From: Pseudomonadota bacterium
GTDB lineage: Bacteria > Myxococcota_A > Polyangia > Polyangiales > Polyangiaceae
DNA: 64,000 nucleotides
NCBI GenBank assembly: GCA_023431345.1
Contig: JAEYWK010000213.1
Span: 1-64,000 of the forward strand
Reading direction: 5' to 3'
Shown here: one piece after another, positions 51,859 through 60,335 of the stretch
How positions within the stretch are numbered: the first letter of the stretch is position 1
Layout of the letters: every line of letters begins with the position of its first letter
Position numbers and translations under genes: made by a program
Notes under the pieces: generated by a model
Told to the model about the DNA's origin: nothing
The model's input: only the letters and a program-made list of their open reading frames with translations
The model's database searches: none

Positions 51859-52304
51859 CAGTTTGCCTCCCGGCCGAGCACGCGCGTCGCGATGTCACCC
51901 GCGAGCCGCTCGGACTGCTTGCCGAGCTCGAAGCGGATCGCGTTCACCTCGGTCTCGATGCGCCGGCGCCCCTCGTCGACGATCTTCGCCGCGGCGTCGC
52001 GCGCCTCGTTCAAGATCTGCGCTTCGAGCTTGGTCGTCTCGGCGCGCAAGCGGTCGCGCTCCTCGGCGGCGGCTTGGCTGACGCGCGATAGCTCGGCCTC
52101 GTAGCGCGTGAGCAGCTCACCAGCTTGCTCCTCGAGCTCGCGCGCGGTGTCGCGGGCGCCCTCGGTGCGCTCCTCGCGCAGCGCAAACACCTTCAACATC
52201 GGGTCGAACAAGAGCGGCTTGAGCACCAAGATGAGGAAGACGAAGATGACGATCTGGAACACAACGACGTTGTTGAAATCCAGATCGATGGGGCTACCGC
52301 TCAT
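51858..52304 (-). CDS. ATP synthase b' subunit
   Basis: About 148 residues from the ATG at 52304 (start chosen at PIDLDFNNVVVFQIVIFVFLILVLKPLLFDPMLKVFALREERTEGARD, the membrane-anchored b signature). A second b-type subunit next to atpF indicates a b/b' heterodimeric stator. A longer start at 52358 or 52433 cannot be excluded. Beta, epsilon, a and c subunit genes are not in the window. Confidence 0.9.
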   Translation of the reverse strand: MSGSPIDLDFNNVVVFQIVIFVFLILVLKPLLFDPMLKVFALREERTEGARDTARELEEQAGELLTRYEAELSRVSQAAAEERDRLRAETTKLEAQILNEARDAAAKIVDEGRRRIETEVNAIRFELGKQSERLAGDIATRVLGREAN

Positions 52305-52447
52305 CGCGAGAACGCGAGCGCTAGGTAGCGACTGAGTAAGAGCGCCAAATCCGGTCATCGGCGCGCGCGCTCGTACCACCTCGACACCAGTCTGTCTACT
52401 GTAGCCGCGCACATCGAGAAGAGCGATTTCCACTCACCCTGGAGCAC

Positions 52448-52966
52448 TCACTGCGGCCGCGGGTCCCATTCCGAGCGAGCCGCGACGCGCCGCACCCCGT
52501 CCCGCTCCAACGTCGCAAGAACGTCGACGTAGCGGAGCCCCGAAACAGGATCCCTCGCCTCCGGCAGCACGTCGACGAGCGGCACGAGAGCGAACGCCCT
52601 ACGGGCGAGCTCCGGATGCGGCAAGGTCAGCTCGGGCAGCCGCAGAACCAGCCCTGGGCTATGCAGGAGGTCCAAATCCAGCGTGCGGGCCCCCCAGCGC
52701 TCTCGGCGCTCACGACCATGAACGCGCTCGATGGCCAGCAGCGCGGTGAGCAGCTCCTGAGGAGCGAGCGCGGATTCGAGCAGCACCGCAGCGTTCAGGT
52801 AGTCGGGCTGCGGCGGACCCACCGCACCTGTCTCATAAAGATCCGACAGCGCCCGCACGACGCCGTGAGCTTCCAGTGCCAGCGCCGCCGATTGCAGCGT
52901 GGGCATTCGGTCACCCAGGTTGGCTCCCAGGCCAATCACGTAAGAACGACGCACGTCATCCGACAT
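52448..52966 (-). CDS. folK: 2-amino-4-hydroxy-6-hydroxymethyldihydropteridine diphosphokinase
   Basis: A 172-residue HPPK that transfers pyrophosphate to 6-hydroxymethyl-dihydropterin in folate synthesis. Motifs: IGLGANLGDR, SDLYETGAVGPPQPDYLNAAVLLES, the catalytic RRERWGARTLDLDLL and LTLPHPELARRAFALVPLVDV. It is upstream of the b' gene on the same strand, about 143 bases away. Confidence 0.96.
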   Translation of the reverse strand: MSDDVRRSYVIGLGANLGDRMPTLQSAALALEAHGVVRALSDLYETGAVGPPQPDYLNAAVLLESALAPQELLTALLAIERVHGRERRERWGARTLDLDLLHSPGLVLRLPELTLPHPELARRAFALVPLVDVLPEARDPVSGLRYVDVLATLERDGVRRVAARSEWDPRPQ

Positions 52967-53059
52967 CGGCGCCGTGCTAGCCGTTCGACAGCGCGGCGCA
53001 AAGCGGGGCTTGCGGTGAACCCCCTCGCCCCAAGCGCGCTCCTAAGCTACACGGTGCGC

Positions 53060-53260
53060 ATGTTGGGACTGACGTCCGGCGAGCTCACGTTGGTTGCCTT
53101 GCTGGTCTTCGCCGTCGTCTCAGCTCGATTCTGGCCGGCCGCCGGGGCGAGCTTGGCCGTGCGCCTGCTCGGCGGTGGTGAGGAGGCCAAGCCTTCAGCC
53201 GGCAGCAAGTTGGCGGATTTGCCGAAGTCTGAGCGGACGAACGACGCGGACTCGACTTAG
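53060..53260 (+). CDS. 66-residue single-pass protein, TatA-like
   Basis: The protein begins MLGLTSGELTLVALLVFAVVS, with a polar residue (Glu8) before a membrane helix and then ARFWPAAGASLAVRLLGGGEEAKPS, a hinge plus amphipathic stretch. This layout is that of TatA/TatE proteins, which form the twin-arginine translocase pore, but the hinge lacks the usual FGPKKLPE. A GTG at 53015 gives a longer form. The longer frame from 52616 is a shadow of folK. Confidence 0.55.
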   Translation: MLGLTSGELTLVALLVFAVVSARFWPAAGASLAVRLLGGGEEAKPSAGSKLADLPKSERTNDADST

Positions 53261-53273
53261 ACTCCGGATCTCC

Positions 53274-55721
53274 GTGGTGCCCGATCCTCCGGCCGGAAGC
53301 GAAACGGGAAGCTCGACAGGCAGCTCCTCAGGGAGCTCGTCCGAGATCGGAGCCCTGATCTTCGTGAGCGACGCTTCTGCCGAAGCGGAGCGACTCATCT
53401 CGGCTCTACGCACGCGCGGCTACCAGGTCGTCGATGTCCCGCTCGGCCTGCTCGTCAATCGCGTCTCGGTGCAGCGGCCCGCGCTGATCTTGTGCGACGC
53501 CGACGCTCCCGGCGCTGTCGAGAGCGTCGAGCGCATTCACCGCGACGTCCCCGGCGGGCATCGCGTGGACGTGGTGTTCGTCCGCGAGCGCGGCAGCCAA
53601 AGCTTGCCCGAGCTGACGGGCATCATCGAGCGAGAAGGCAGCGGCTCATTCGATCGCCCCGTGAACGACGCCGCGCTCACGCGCAAGGTCGAAGCGTTGA
53701 TCGGGCCGCCGACGCGCCACGAGCCCCGACCCCGCTTGGCGCCCGGTGGCCGCGCGCCAATCTTAGTGGCCGCCACGCGACGCCCGTTTCGCTACGATCA
53801 AAAAGCCAGCTCCGCGCAGTTCCCTGAGCCGCCGCCGACCCAGCCACCGAAGAGCTCGACCTGGGTCGCGCCACCGCCGTCGCCGTCGCCGTCGATACCG
53901 CCCAGCAGCCCCGTCAGCTCACCGCTGAGCGCCCCCGAGAGCGTCCCCAACAGCTTGCGGCGTGAAGACTCGCCGCCGATGTCGGTCGCGCCCAGCGCGG
54001 CGGTGCTGCCCCAGGCGCGCTTGAGTCCCGAGCTGGAGTCGCTCTTGGGTCGAGCCGAGCAGCGCGTCACTCAAAGCCGCGCCTCGGTCGCGCCGCCTTC
54101 CGATCGCCTCTCGCCGGAGGCCGAGCTCGAGGCCATCTTGCCGAGCGACGTGCTGGCTGCGCTGGATGAGCCGCTGGATCTCGACGACGGCGACGAGAGC
54201 GACGCGGGGCCGAGCACGCACGGCGGCGCCGACGAGCGAGGCACGTCGCGCGGCACCAGCGGCACGGGCGGCACGGGCACCAAGACCGGCGGCGGCACGG
54301 GCAGCAAAGCCCCAGCAGCGGGCACCGCGCCCGAGGTGCTCGACGTCGCGTTCCCCGGGGACGGAGCGCGCACGGAGCCGCCGCCCAGTCGAGAAACAGA
54401 GCCCCCCAAAACGCCGCCCGCGATCCCGCCGCGCGCCTCTGTGGCGAGCGCGCCGTCCGAGCCCGCGCCGCCGCCGAATGGAGCCGCCGAGCGTGGTACC
54501 TCCGCGGGAGGCGCTCCGTCGGAGGTGCCGCCGCCGAGCGCGCCGCTCACCGGCTCGCAGCAGGTGTCGACGAAGCCGCCCAAGGCGGCGACGCTCGACG
54601 TCGCGCCGGCGCCGCTGCCTCCGGCGATCGAAGAAGCGCCTGCGCCGGCGCCGCTCGGTCCGCAGCCGCTCGAGCTGCCGACGACGCTGCGGGCCGGCGA
54701 AGCGGTGCGCTGCCTCGCGCTGGCGGTGCGCTCGCGTTACACGGGCGCGATCGCCTTCGAAGCCCCCGATGGCATACGCCGCGTGGTGTTTCGTGATGGC
54801 GATTTCGTGACCGCCGCCACGAGCGTCGACAACGAGTCGCTGGTGGCGTGCCTGATCGAGCGCGGTAACCTGCCCGCGGACTCGAGCCTCAAGCTCGGAC
54901 GCAAGCTGCCGCTCTTCGGCCGTCACGCCGGCGCCGCGTTGATTGCGCACGGTTACTTGCAGCAAGACGAGCTGTGGCCAGTGCTGCGCACCCACGCCGA
55001 ATGGCTGATCGGTCGCATCGCGCGGCTAGAGCGCGCCGAGACCGGCGTCGAGCCCGAGGTTCCGCCGCGCCTCGCGACGGAGCCTGCCGTATTCGGAGGC
55101 GCGACGGGCGCGGAGGTACTGGTCGAGCTGGTGAGACGAGTCTCGCCCCCCGACGCTTCCATCGCGCGGCTCGGTGGCAGCGCGGTACGACTCAGGCTCG
55201 GCAAGAGCCAGCAGCTGCTCGGTGAGTGTGCGCTGCCGTCGGAGGAGGCGGAGCTCGTGCTGCGCGTCGACGGAGACAGCGTCGGCGACGTGCTCACGCG
55301 CGCGCAGTCGCGCGACTTCAGCTCCGCGCTGCTGGCGCTCGTCGAGCTGGGCATCTTGGAGACGGCGGGGGTCAGCCCCCCGGAGCGACGCGCCGAACCT
55401 TCACTCACCCGTCACGAGCCCGATCGCTTGGACCACGAGGCGCTGCGCTCCCGCATCGCCGCGCGCCGCGCCCTCGTCGACGAAGGCGACTACTTCGCGC
55501 TGCTCGGCGTTGCCAGAAGCGCCACCAGCTACGACGTCAAGCGCGCTTACACGGAGCTCCGCGAAGAGCTCGACCCGGCGCGAATTCTCACGCCTACGAC
55601 CGCCGACTTGCGAGACGACATGGACGCCATCCTGACCGTGCTGGACGAAGCCTTCGAGATCCTCTCGGACGACCTGCGGCGCGAGCGCTACCGGCGCGCA
55701 TTGGAAGCTGCTCCTCACTGA
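53274..55721 (+). CDS. pseudo-receiver / PATAN (DUF4388) / degenerate J-domain protein
   Basis: About 815 residues. A Ser/Gly linker precedes a receiver-like domain (~20-140) with the phospho-acceptor-type Asp in LILCDADAPG and DRPV where the usual Lys-Pro would be. A long Pro/Ala/Gly linker (~150-475) follows. A PATAN/DUF4388 region (~480-640) has AVRSRYTGAIAFEAPDGIRRVVFRDGDFVTAATS. The C-terminal ~80 residues are J-domain-like (YFALLGVARSATSYDVKRAYTELREELDP...ERYRRALE), but the HPD tripeptide needed to activate DnaK is absent. Such assemblies are scaffolds in myxobacterial signalling. It starts at GTG 53274 or 53277. Confidence 0.85.
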   Translation: MVPDPPAGSETGSSTGSSSGSSSEIGALIFVSDASAEAERLISALRTRGYQVVDVPLGLLVNRVSVQRPALILCDADAPGAVESVERIHRDVPGGHRVDVVFVRERGSQSLPELTGIIEREGSGSFDRPVNDAALTRKVEALIGPPTRHEPRPRLAPGGRAPILVAATRRPFRYDQKASSAQFPEPPPTQPPKSSTWVAPPPSPSPSIPPSSPVSSPLSAPESVPNSLRREDSPPMSVAPSAAVLPQARLSPELESLLGRAEQRVTQSRASVAPPSDRLSPEAELEAILPSDVLAALDEPLDLDDGDESDAGPSTHGGADERGTSRGTSGTGGTGTKTGGGTGSKAPAAGTAPEVLDVAFPGDGARTEPPPSRETEPPKTPPAIPPRASVASAPSEPAPPPNGAAERGTSAGGAPSEVPPPSAPLTGSQQVSTKPPKAATLDVAPAPLPPAIEEAPAPAPLGPQPLELPTTLRAGEAVRCLALAVRSRYTGAIAFEAPDGIRRVVFRDGDFVTAATSVDNESLVACLIERGNLPADSSLKLGRKLPLFGRHAGAALIAHGYLQQDELWPVLRTHAEWLIGRIARLERAETGVEPEVPPRLATEPAVFGGATGAEVLVELVRRVSPPDASIARLGGSAVRLRLGKSQQLLGECALPSEEAELVLRVDGDSVGDVLTRAQSRDFSSALLALVELGILETAGVSPPERRAEPSLTRHEPDRLDHEALRSRIAARRALVDEGDYFALLGVARSATSYDVKRAYTELREELDPARILTPTTADLRDDMDAILTVLDEAFEILSDDLRRERYRRALEAAPH

Positions 55722-55881
55722 CGGCCAGACGCGGGGGACCGAGTCCGCGGATCGGGGACCGAGGGGCGAAGTGCGGGACGGCGCCACCGAGGCAGAAGCG
55801 ACGCAGGGCCACGCGCACGAAAGCGCGGGACCAAAGCGACTCAGCGTGGCGATTTCGTCAGGCGAGCGGCCCGTAAACGTA

Positions 55882-55901
55882 CGTCATCCCTAAGGATGAC
55901 G
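55882..55901 (+). promoter_or_regulatory. perfect hairpin in the kinase gene leader
   Basis: CGTCATCC (55882-55889) and GGATGACG (55894-55901) form a perfect 8-bp stem with the four-base loop CTAA, 32 bases before the kinase ATG at 55934. Without a T-tract it is more likely an operator or an RNA leader structure than a terminator. The rest of the 212-base gap shows nothing. Confidence 0.45.
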
Positions 55902-55933
55902 AAGCTGGCGCGGAAGTTGCTGAGTCAGCGGTC

Positions 55934-57454
55934 ATGACTTTGCAGGCTCCCAGCGCTCATCGGGCTACCGAGCCGCGTGTCATCGCGCAGAAATATCGGC
56001 TCGAGAGCCTACTCGGCGAAGGCGGCATGGGCAGCGTGTGGCGCGCCTTCAACCTGCAGCTCGAGGTCCCGGTGGCCATCAAGCTGCTGCGGCCGGACCT
56101 GCCGAGCGCAGAGCTGGGCGAGCGCCTGCGCGTCGAGGCGCGCGCTGGCGCCAAGCTCGTTCATCCCAGCATCGTTCGGGTGTTCGACATCGGCGAGGCC
56201 GAGTCCGGCGACCCCTTCATCGTGATGGAGCTGCTCAGCGGCGAGAGCCTAGGCTCGCTGCTCGAGCGCGGCCCCCTGCCGGCGGTCGACGCGCTGCAGC
56301 TATTGCTCCCCATCGCCGAGGGGTTGTCGCTCGCGCACTCGCGCGGCGTGGTCCACCGTGACCTGAAGCCCGACAACATATTCCTCGCCACCGACGGCAA
56401 TGCGCTGCAGCCCAAGCTGCTCGACTTCGGCATCGCGAAAGTGACGAGCACCGTCGTCACCGGGGGCGCCGTACAGACTCAGACGGGCACGCTGCTCGGC
56501 AGTCCCGACTACATGTCGCCTGAGCAGGCGTTCGGCCGGAACGACATCGACCCTCGCTCCGACGTTTGGTCCTTTTGCGCCATGCTGTATGAGGCGCTAT
56601 CGGGCAATCCGCCCTTCGTCGGCGACAGCTGCCAGCAAGTCCTGCGCAGCGTCGTTCAAGACGAGCCGGTGCCGCTCGATGAAGCCTGCGGCGTCGACCC
56701 GGAGCTATCGCGGCTGGTGATGCGCGGCTTGACCAAGGACCGCGAGCTCCGGCCAGGCTCGATCTTCGAGCTCGGGCAGGAGCTCGCCGGCTGGTTGATG
56801 GCGCAGGGCGTGCTCGAAGACGCGACCGGCTCCTCGCTCGAAGCCAAGTGGTTCGGGCGCAACCACGAGGGCCAGACCGGCGGTAGCCCGCGCGTGCACG
56901 TCTTGCCGCGCGCGCAGCACGATCACGCGACGCTGGTGTCGGTCGCGCACCCTTCGCCTCCGAGCGAGCGCGGTATCGAGCTGCCGCTCGTGCGAGCGCG
57001 CAAGCGTTCTCGCACTCCGGTCGCGGTCGCGTGCGCGCTGGCGCTGACCGCGGGCGGCGTCGGTATCACCTGGCGTGAAGTGACGAGAGGCTGGCCCGGC
57101 TGGAGCAGCACGATGAGCGCCGCCGTGGCCGACGCACCGCGTGCGGCCGCCGCCTCGCTGGGCGTACCGGAGTCCTTGCCGCCCCCGCCCCCCAAGCTCA
57201 AGGCGCCCGAGCTCCCGCCCGTAGCCGAGCCGCTCGCCGTCGCGGCGATGGAGACCAACGAGAACGAGAACGAGCGCATCCAGGAGACGCCCGCACCGGC
57301 CCGTCGCGCGGCGCCCCCGACCGCGCCGAAGCAGCTCAACGCGAGCACGCTGACGGCCGCGATGCCCAAGGGCGAGACGCCGGTCCGCGACGCGTTGCCC
57401 GAGGCGCTACCGGTCCGGCAAGCGCACTCCTCGGATCTGCTCAATCCCTATTGA
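55934..57454 (+). CDS. transmembrane Ser/Thr protein kinase (PknB-type)
   Basis: A 506-residue kinase. The catalytic domain covers about residues 20-280: YRLESLLGEGGMGSVWRAF, AIKLLRP with the catalytic Lys, HRDLKPDN, DFGIAK and SPDYMSPEQAF. A linker with charged and basic residues follows, one transmembrane segment (VAVACALALTAGGVGITW, about 363-380), and a Pro/Ala/Glu-rich outer region of ~120 residues without a recognisable sensor. It leads a set with the TPR-PEGA and Cys-repeat genes. Confidence 0.95.
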   Translation: MTLQAPSAHRATEPRVIAQKYRLESLLGEGGMGSVWRAFNLQLEVPVAIKLLRPDLPSAELGERLRVEARAGAKLVHPSIVRVFDIGEAESGDPFIVMELLSGESLGSLLERGPLPAVDALQLLLPIAEGLSLAHSRGVVHRDLKPDNIFLATDGNALQPKLLDFGIAKVTSTVVTGGAVQTQTGTLLGSPDYMSPEQAFGRNDIDPRSDVWSFCAMLYEALSGNPPFVGDSCQQVLRSVVQDEPVPLDEACGVDPELSRLVMRGLTKDRELRPGSIFELGQELAGWLMAQGVLEDATGSSLEAKWFGRNHEGQTGGSPRVHVLPRAQHDHATLVSVAHPSPPSERGIELPLVRARKRSRTPVAVACALALTAGGVGITWREVTRGWPGWSSTMSAAVADAPRAAAASLGVPESLPPPPPKLKAPELPPVAEPLAVAAMETNENENERIQETPAPARRAAPPTAPKQLNASTLTAAMPKGETPVRDALPEALPVRQAHSSDLLNPY

Positions 57455-57515
57455 GCCCTATCGAGAACTCCTTACCGGCCCGCTTCCGTCCACCCCCACT
57501 GCTTGCGTACCCACC

Positions 57516-58472
57516 ATGTTGCCGAGCTTCCGAGCTTGTTGCTTCGTCCTCGCCGCGGCGGCGTCCCAACTTTACTCGCCGAGCGCAGCCGCCGAGTCGC
57601 CGAGCAGCGAGGCCAGCGTCGAGGGCCGGCGCGAGCAAGCCAAGCAACACTTTCAAGCCGGGTCGGCGCATTATAGCGCAGGTCGTTACCAGCGAGCCGT
57701 ACGCGAGTTCGTCGAGGCCGATCGACTGGCGCCGAGCCCAGCGCTTTCGTTCAATATCGCGCGCGCCTACGAGCGCCTCTCGGACGTGAGCGGCGCGCTG
57801 CGCTGGTACCGTGACTACCTGCGGCGCAGCCCGAACGCCAAGAACGCGTCCGAGGTCCGCGCCCGCGTGAGCGAGCTCACGAGTCAGCTGGCTCGGACCG
57901 GACAGCAGCAGTTGACGGTGCTTTCCATGCCGCCGGGCGCGCAGGTATCGATCGACGGACGCGCCGTCGGCGTGACGCCTTTCACGGGGGATTTGGCACT
58001 GGGACAGCACCGCGTGATGCTCCATCTCCCGGGCTACCGCGAGGCCCAGAGTGAGGTATCGCTGACGCCGCGCAGCGCCGAAGAACTCAACTTTAGCATG
58101 GCGTCGCTGCCGCTCCCTCAGCGCACCACGAGCGCCCGCGACGAGGCGCGCCCTGTCCGCTTCGGGGCCTGGCCCTACGTCGTCGGCGGCGCCGGCCTGG
58201 CGACGCTGGGCGGGGCGGTAGCGTTCGAGCTGAAGCGACGCGGCGACCAAGATCGCGCGCGCGACGCCACGACTCAGCTCGACTTCAAGCAGCACAGCGA
58301 TCGCATGCAGACCGACCAGCTCACGGCGCGCGTGCTGGCCGGCGTGGGCAGCGCGCTGGTGGTCAGCGGCGGCGTGCTGCTGCTGCTCGATCAGCGCGAG
58401 CCAGAGAAGACACGGGTGGGGCTCGGCTGTGGTTTGGATAGCTGCACCGCCATCGCGAAAGGTCGCTTCTGA
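57516..58472 (+). CDS. TPR-PEGA domain protein with one or two membrane segments
   Basis: A 318-residue protein with an N-terminal signal, TPR-type repeats (AKQHFQAGSAHYSAGRYQRAVREFVEADRLAPSPALSFNIARAYERL, about 40-110), and a PEGA domain (LTVLSMPPGAQVSIDGRAVGVTPFTGDLALGQHRVMLHLPGY, about 130-180). Two hydrophobic segments follow (VVGGAGLATLGGAVAF and VLAGVGSALVVSGGVLLLL). PEGA domains occur in surface proteins. The end shares one base with the start of the Cys-repeat gene (TGATG). Confidence 0.88.
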   Translation: MLPSFRACCFVLAAAASQLYSPSAAAESPSSEASVEGRREQAKQHFQAGSAHYSAGRYQRAVREFVEADRLAPSPALSFNIARAYERLSDVSGALRWYRDYLRRSPNAKNASEVRARVSELTSQLARTGQQQLTVLSMPPGAQVSIDGRAVGVTPFTGDLALGQHRVMLHLPGYREAQSEVSLTPRSAEELNFSMASLPLPQRTTSARDEARPVRFGAWPYVVGGAGLATLGGAVAFELKRRGDQDRARDATTQLDFKQHSDRMQTDQLTARVLAGVGSALVVSGGVLLLLDQREPEKTRVGLGCGLDSCTAIAKGRF

Positions 58473-60310
58473 TGCGCATCACGTTCCGCGCCCTGTGCGG
58501 GCTCCTGATCGCTTTCTTGCTGGCGAGCTGCGCCAACGACCTCTCCACGAGCCTCGACGGCAAGCCTTGCGACGCCGCCGGGCGCTGCGTGAGCGGCTAC
58601 GAGTGCGACGCCTCCACCCGCACCTGCGTCAAGGCTGGCACGAGCAGCCCCCCCGCTGGCGCCGAGCGCTGCGACGAGCCCGGCTTGACCTGCGGGCAGG
58701 CTTGCGTGGACCCAGCGCTCGACGCCAAGAACTGCGGCGGCTGCGGCGCTACCTGCAGCGCGCCCGCGGGCGGCAGCGGCGTTTGTGTCGACGGGGATTG
58801 CAACTTCGTTTGCAACAAGCCGCTCGCGCCCTGCGGGAGCGCCTGCGTCGATCTCGACACTGACCCCCGTAACTGCGGCGGCTGCGGGCGGGCCTGCCCC
58901 GCCGCGGCGGGCGCGGAAGCGAGCTGCGCCGGCGGTCGGTGCGAGCTCGCCTGCCGCGCTCCGCTCCAGAGCTGTGACGGCAGCTGCGTGGACGTGGAGA
59001 GCGACCCCAGCCACTGCGGTGACTGTGGCAAGAGCTGCCCAGACGGCCAGGTTTGCTCCGACGGCCAGTGCGCGGACAGCTGCGCCGGGGACAAGGTCGC
59101 CTGCGCCGGCGCGTGCGTGGACACCACGAGCGCCGTCGAGCACTGCGGCGGCTGCGGCAAAGCCTGCGCCCCGCCGACGGGCGGCAGCGCCAGCTGCCAA
59201 GACGCCGTCTGCGGCTTCAGCTGCGCGACCGGCCGCGTGATGTGCGATAGCGAGTGCACCGATCCGAAGAGCGATCCGCTGAACTGCGGCGGTTGCGGCA
59301 AAGCCTGCGACGCCCCCGCCCACGGCAGCGCCAGCTGCGTCGACGGCGGCTGTCGAACGATTTGCGATCAGGGCTTCGCGGAGTGCGCGGGCGCTTGTGT
59401 CAAGACGAGCAGCGATCCGAGCAACTGCGGCGCGTGCGGCAAGACCTGCGGCGCCAATGAGGTGTGCAGCGGCGGGGCGTGCAAGAGCAGCTGCGCGAGC
59501 GGCACCACGAGCTGCGGCGGCTCCTGCGTGACCCTCGCCACCGACCCGGCGAACTGCGGCGAATGCGGCGAGATGTGCCCCGACACGCCGCACGGTGCGC
59601 CCAGCTGCGCCAGCGGCAAATGCGGGATCACCTGCGATGCTGGCTACGCCGCTTGCGCGGGAAAGTGCCTAGCGGTCGCGACGGACCCGCTCAACTGCGG
59701 CGGCTGCGGCAAGGTATGCAGCGCGCCGGCCGGCGGCGTCGCCGAGTGCGTGTCCGGGAAATGCGAGACGCGCTGCAACAGCGGGCTTCGGCAATGCGAT
59801 GGTCAATGCGTCGACACCAGCTCGAGCAAGGAGCACTGCGGCAGCTGCGGCAAGGCGTGCGGCTCCGGCGAGGTGTGCCAGGCGGGTAAGTGCGCCAGCG
59901 CCTGCGGTGCCAAGACCGACTGCAGCGGGTCCTGCGTCGACCTGACCAAAGACGTCGCGCACTGCGGCAAGTGCGACGTGGAGTGCACGGCGCCCGCGGG
60001 AGCCTCCGCGCGCTGCGAGTCCGGCCAGTGTACCTTCGAGTGCGGCAGCGACAAGCGCCGCTGCGGTGACTCCTGCGTCGACACCAGCTCGGACGCTGCC
60101 CACTGCGGCAAGTGCGACGCCGCCTGTCCGAACGTGACGGGAGGCGTCGCGCTCTGTGATCGGGGCAAGTGCGGAGTGGCCTGTAGCGCCGGCCTCGCCC
60201 AGTGCGGCGGCGCCTGCGTGAACCTGCGCTCGGATCGGGAAAACTGCGGGAAATGCGGCAACAAATGCCCCGGCAAGCGCAGCTGCATTTTGGGGCTGTG
60301 CCTACTCTGA
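58472..60310 (+). CDS. lipoprotein with twelve Stig1-like cysteine repeats
   Basis: A 612-residue secreted lipoprotein (lipobox LIAFLLASC, Cys17). From about residue 70 to the end there are twelve modules of ~43-50 residues with the pattern CxGxCVDxxxDxxNCGxCGxxC...GxC...C. Each carries about eight cysteines, so mature protein should hold many disulfides. This matches stigma-specific Stig1-like repeats seen in myxobacteria; role unknown, perhaps adhesion or matrix. It is coupled to the TPR-PEGA gene. A VKOR-type oxidation system at 17991-20640 could support its folding (inference). Confidence 0.92.
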   Translation: MRITFRALCGLLIAFLLASCANDLSTSLDGKPCDAAGRCVSGYECDASTRTCVKAGTSSPPAGAERCDEPGLTCGQACVDPALDAKNCGGCGATCSAPAGGSGVCVDGDCNFVCNKPLAPCGSACVDLDTDPRNCGGCGRACPAAAGAEASCAGGRCELACRAPLQSCDGSCVDVESDPSHCGDCGKSCPDGQVCSDGQCADSCAGDKVACAGACVDTTSAVEHCGGCGKACAPPTGGSASCQDAVCGFSCATGRVMCDSECTDPKSDPLNCGGCGKACDAPAHGSASCVDGGCRTICDQGFAECAGACVKTSSDPSNCGACGKTCGANEVCSGGACKSSCASGTTSCGGSCVTLATDPANCGECGEMCPDTPHGAPSCASGKCGITCDAGYAACAGKCLAVATDPLNCGGCGKVCSAPAGGVAECVSGKCETRCNSGLRQCDGQCVDTSSSKEHCGSCGKACGSGEVCQAGKCASACGAKTDCSGSCVDLTKDVAHCGKCDVECTAPAGASARCESGQCTFECGSDKRRCGDSCVDTSSDAAHCGKCDAACPNVTGGVALCDRGKCGVACSAGLAQCGGACVNLRSDRENCGKCGNKCPGKRSCILGLCLL

Positions 60311-60322
60311 CGCTCGAGCGTC
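60309..60322. other. 14-base perfect palindrome between convergent genes
   Basis: GACGCTCGAGCGTC spans the stop codon of the Cys-repeat gene; with no loop it is unlikely to be a strong terminator, but it could be a protein site. Confidence 0.25.
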
Positions 60323-60335
60323 GCTGCTCCCGAAG

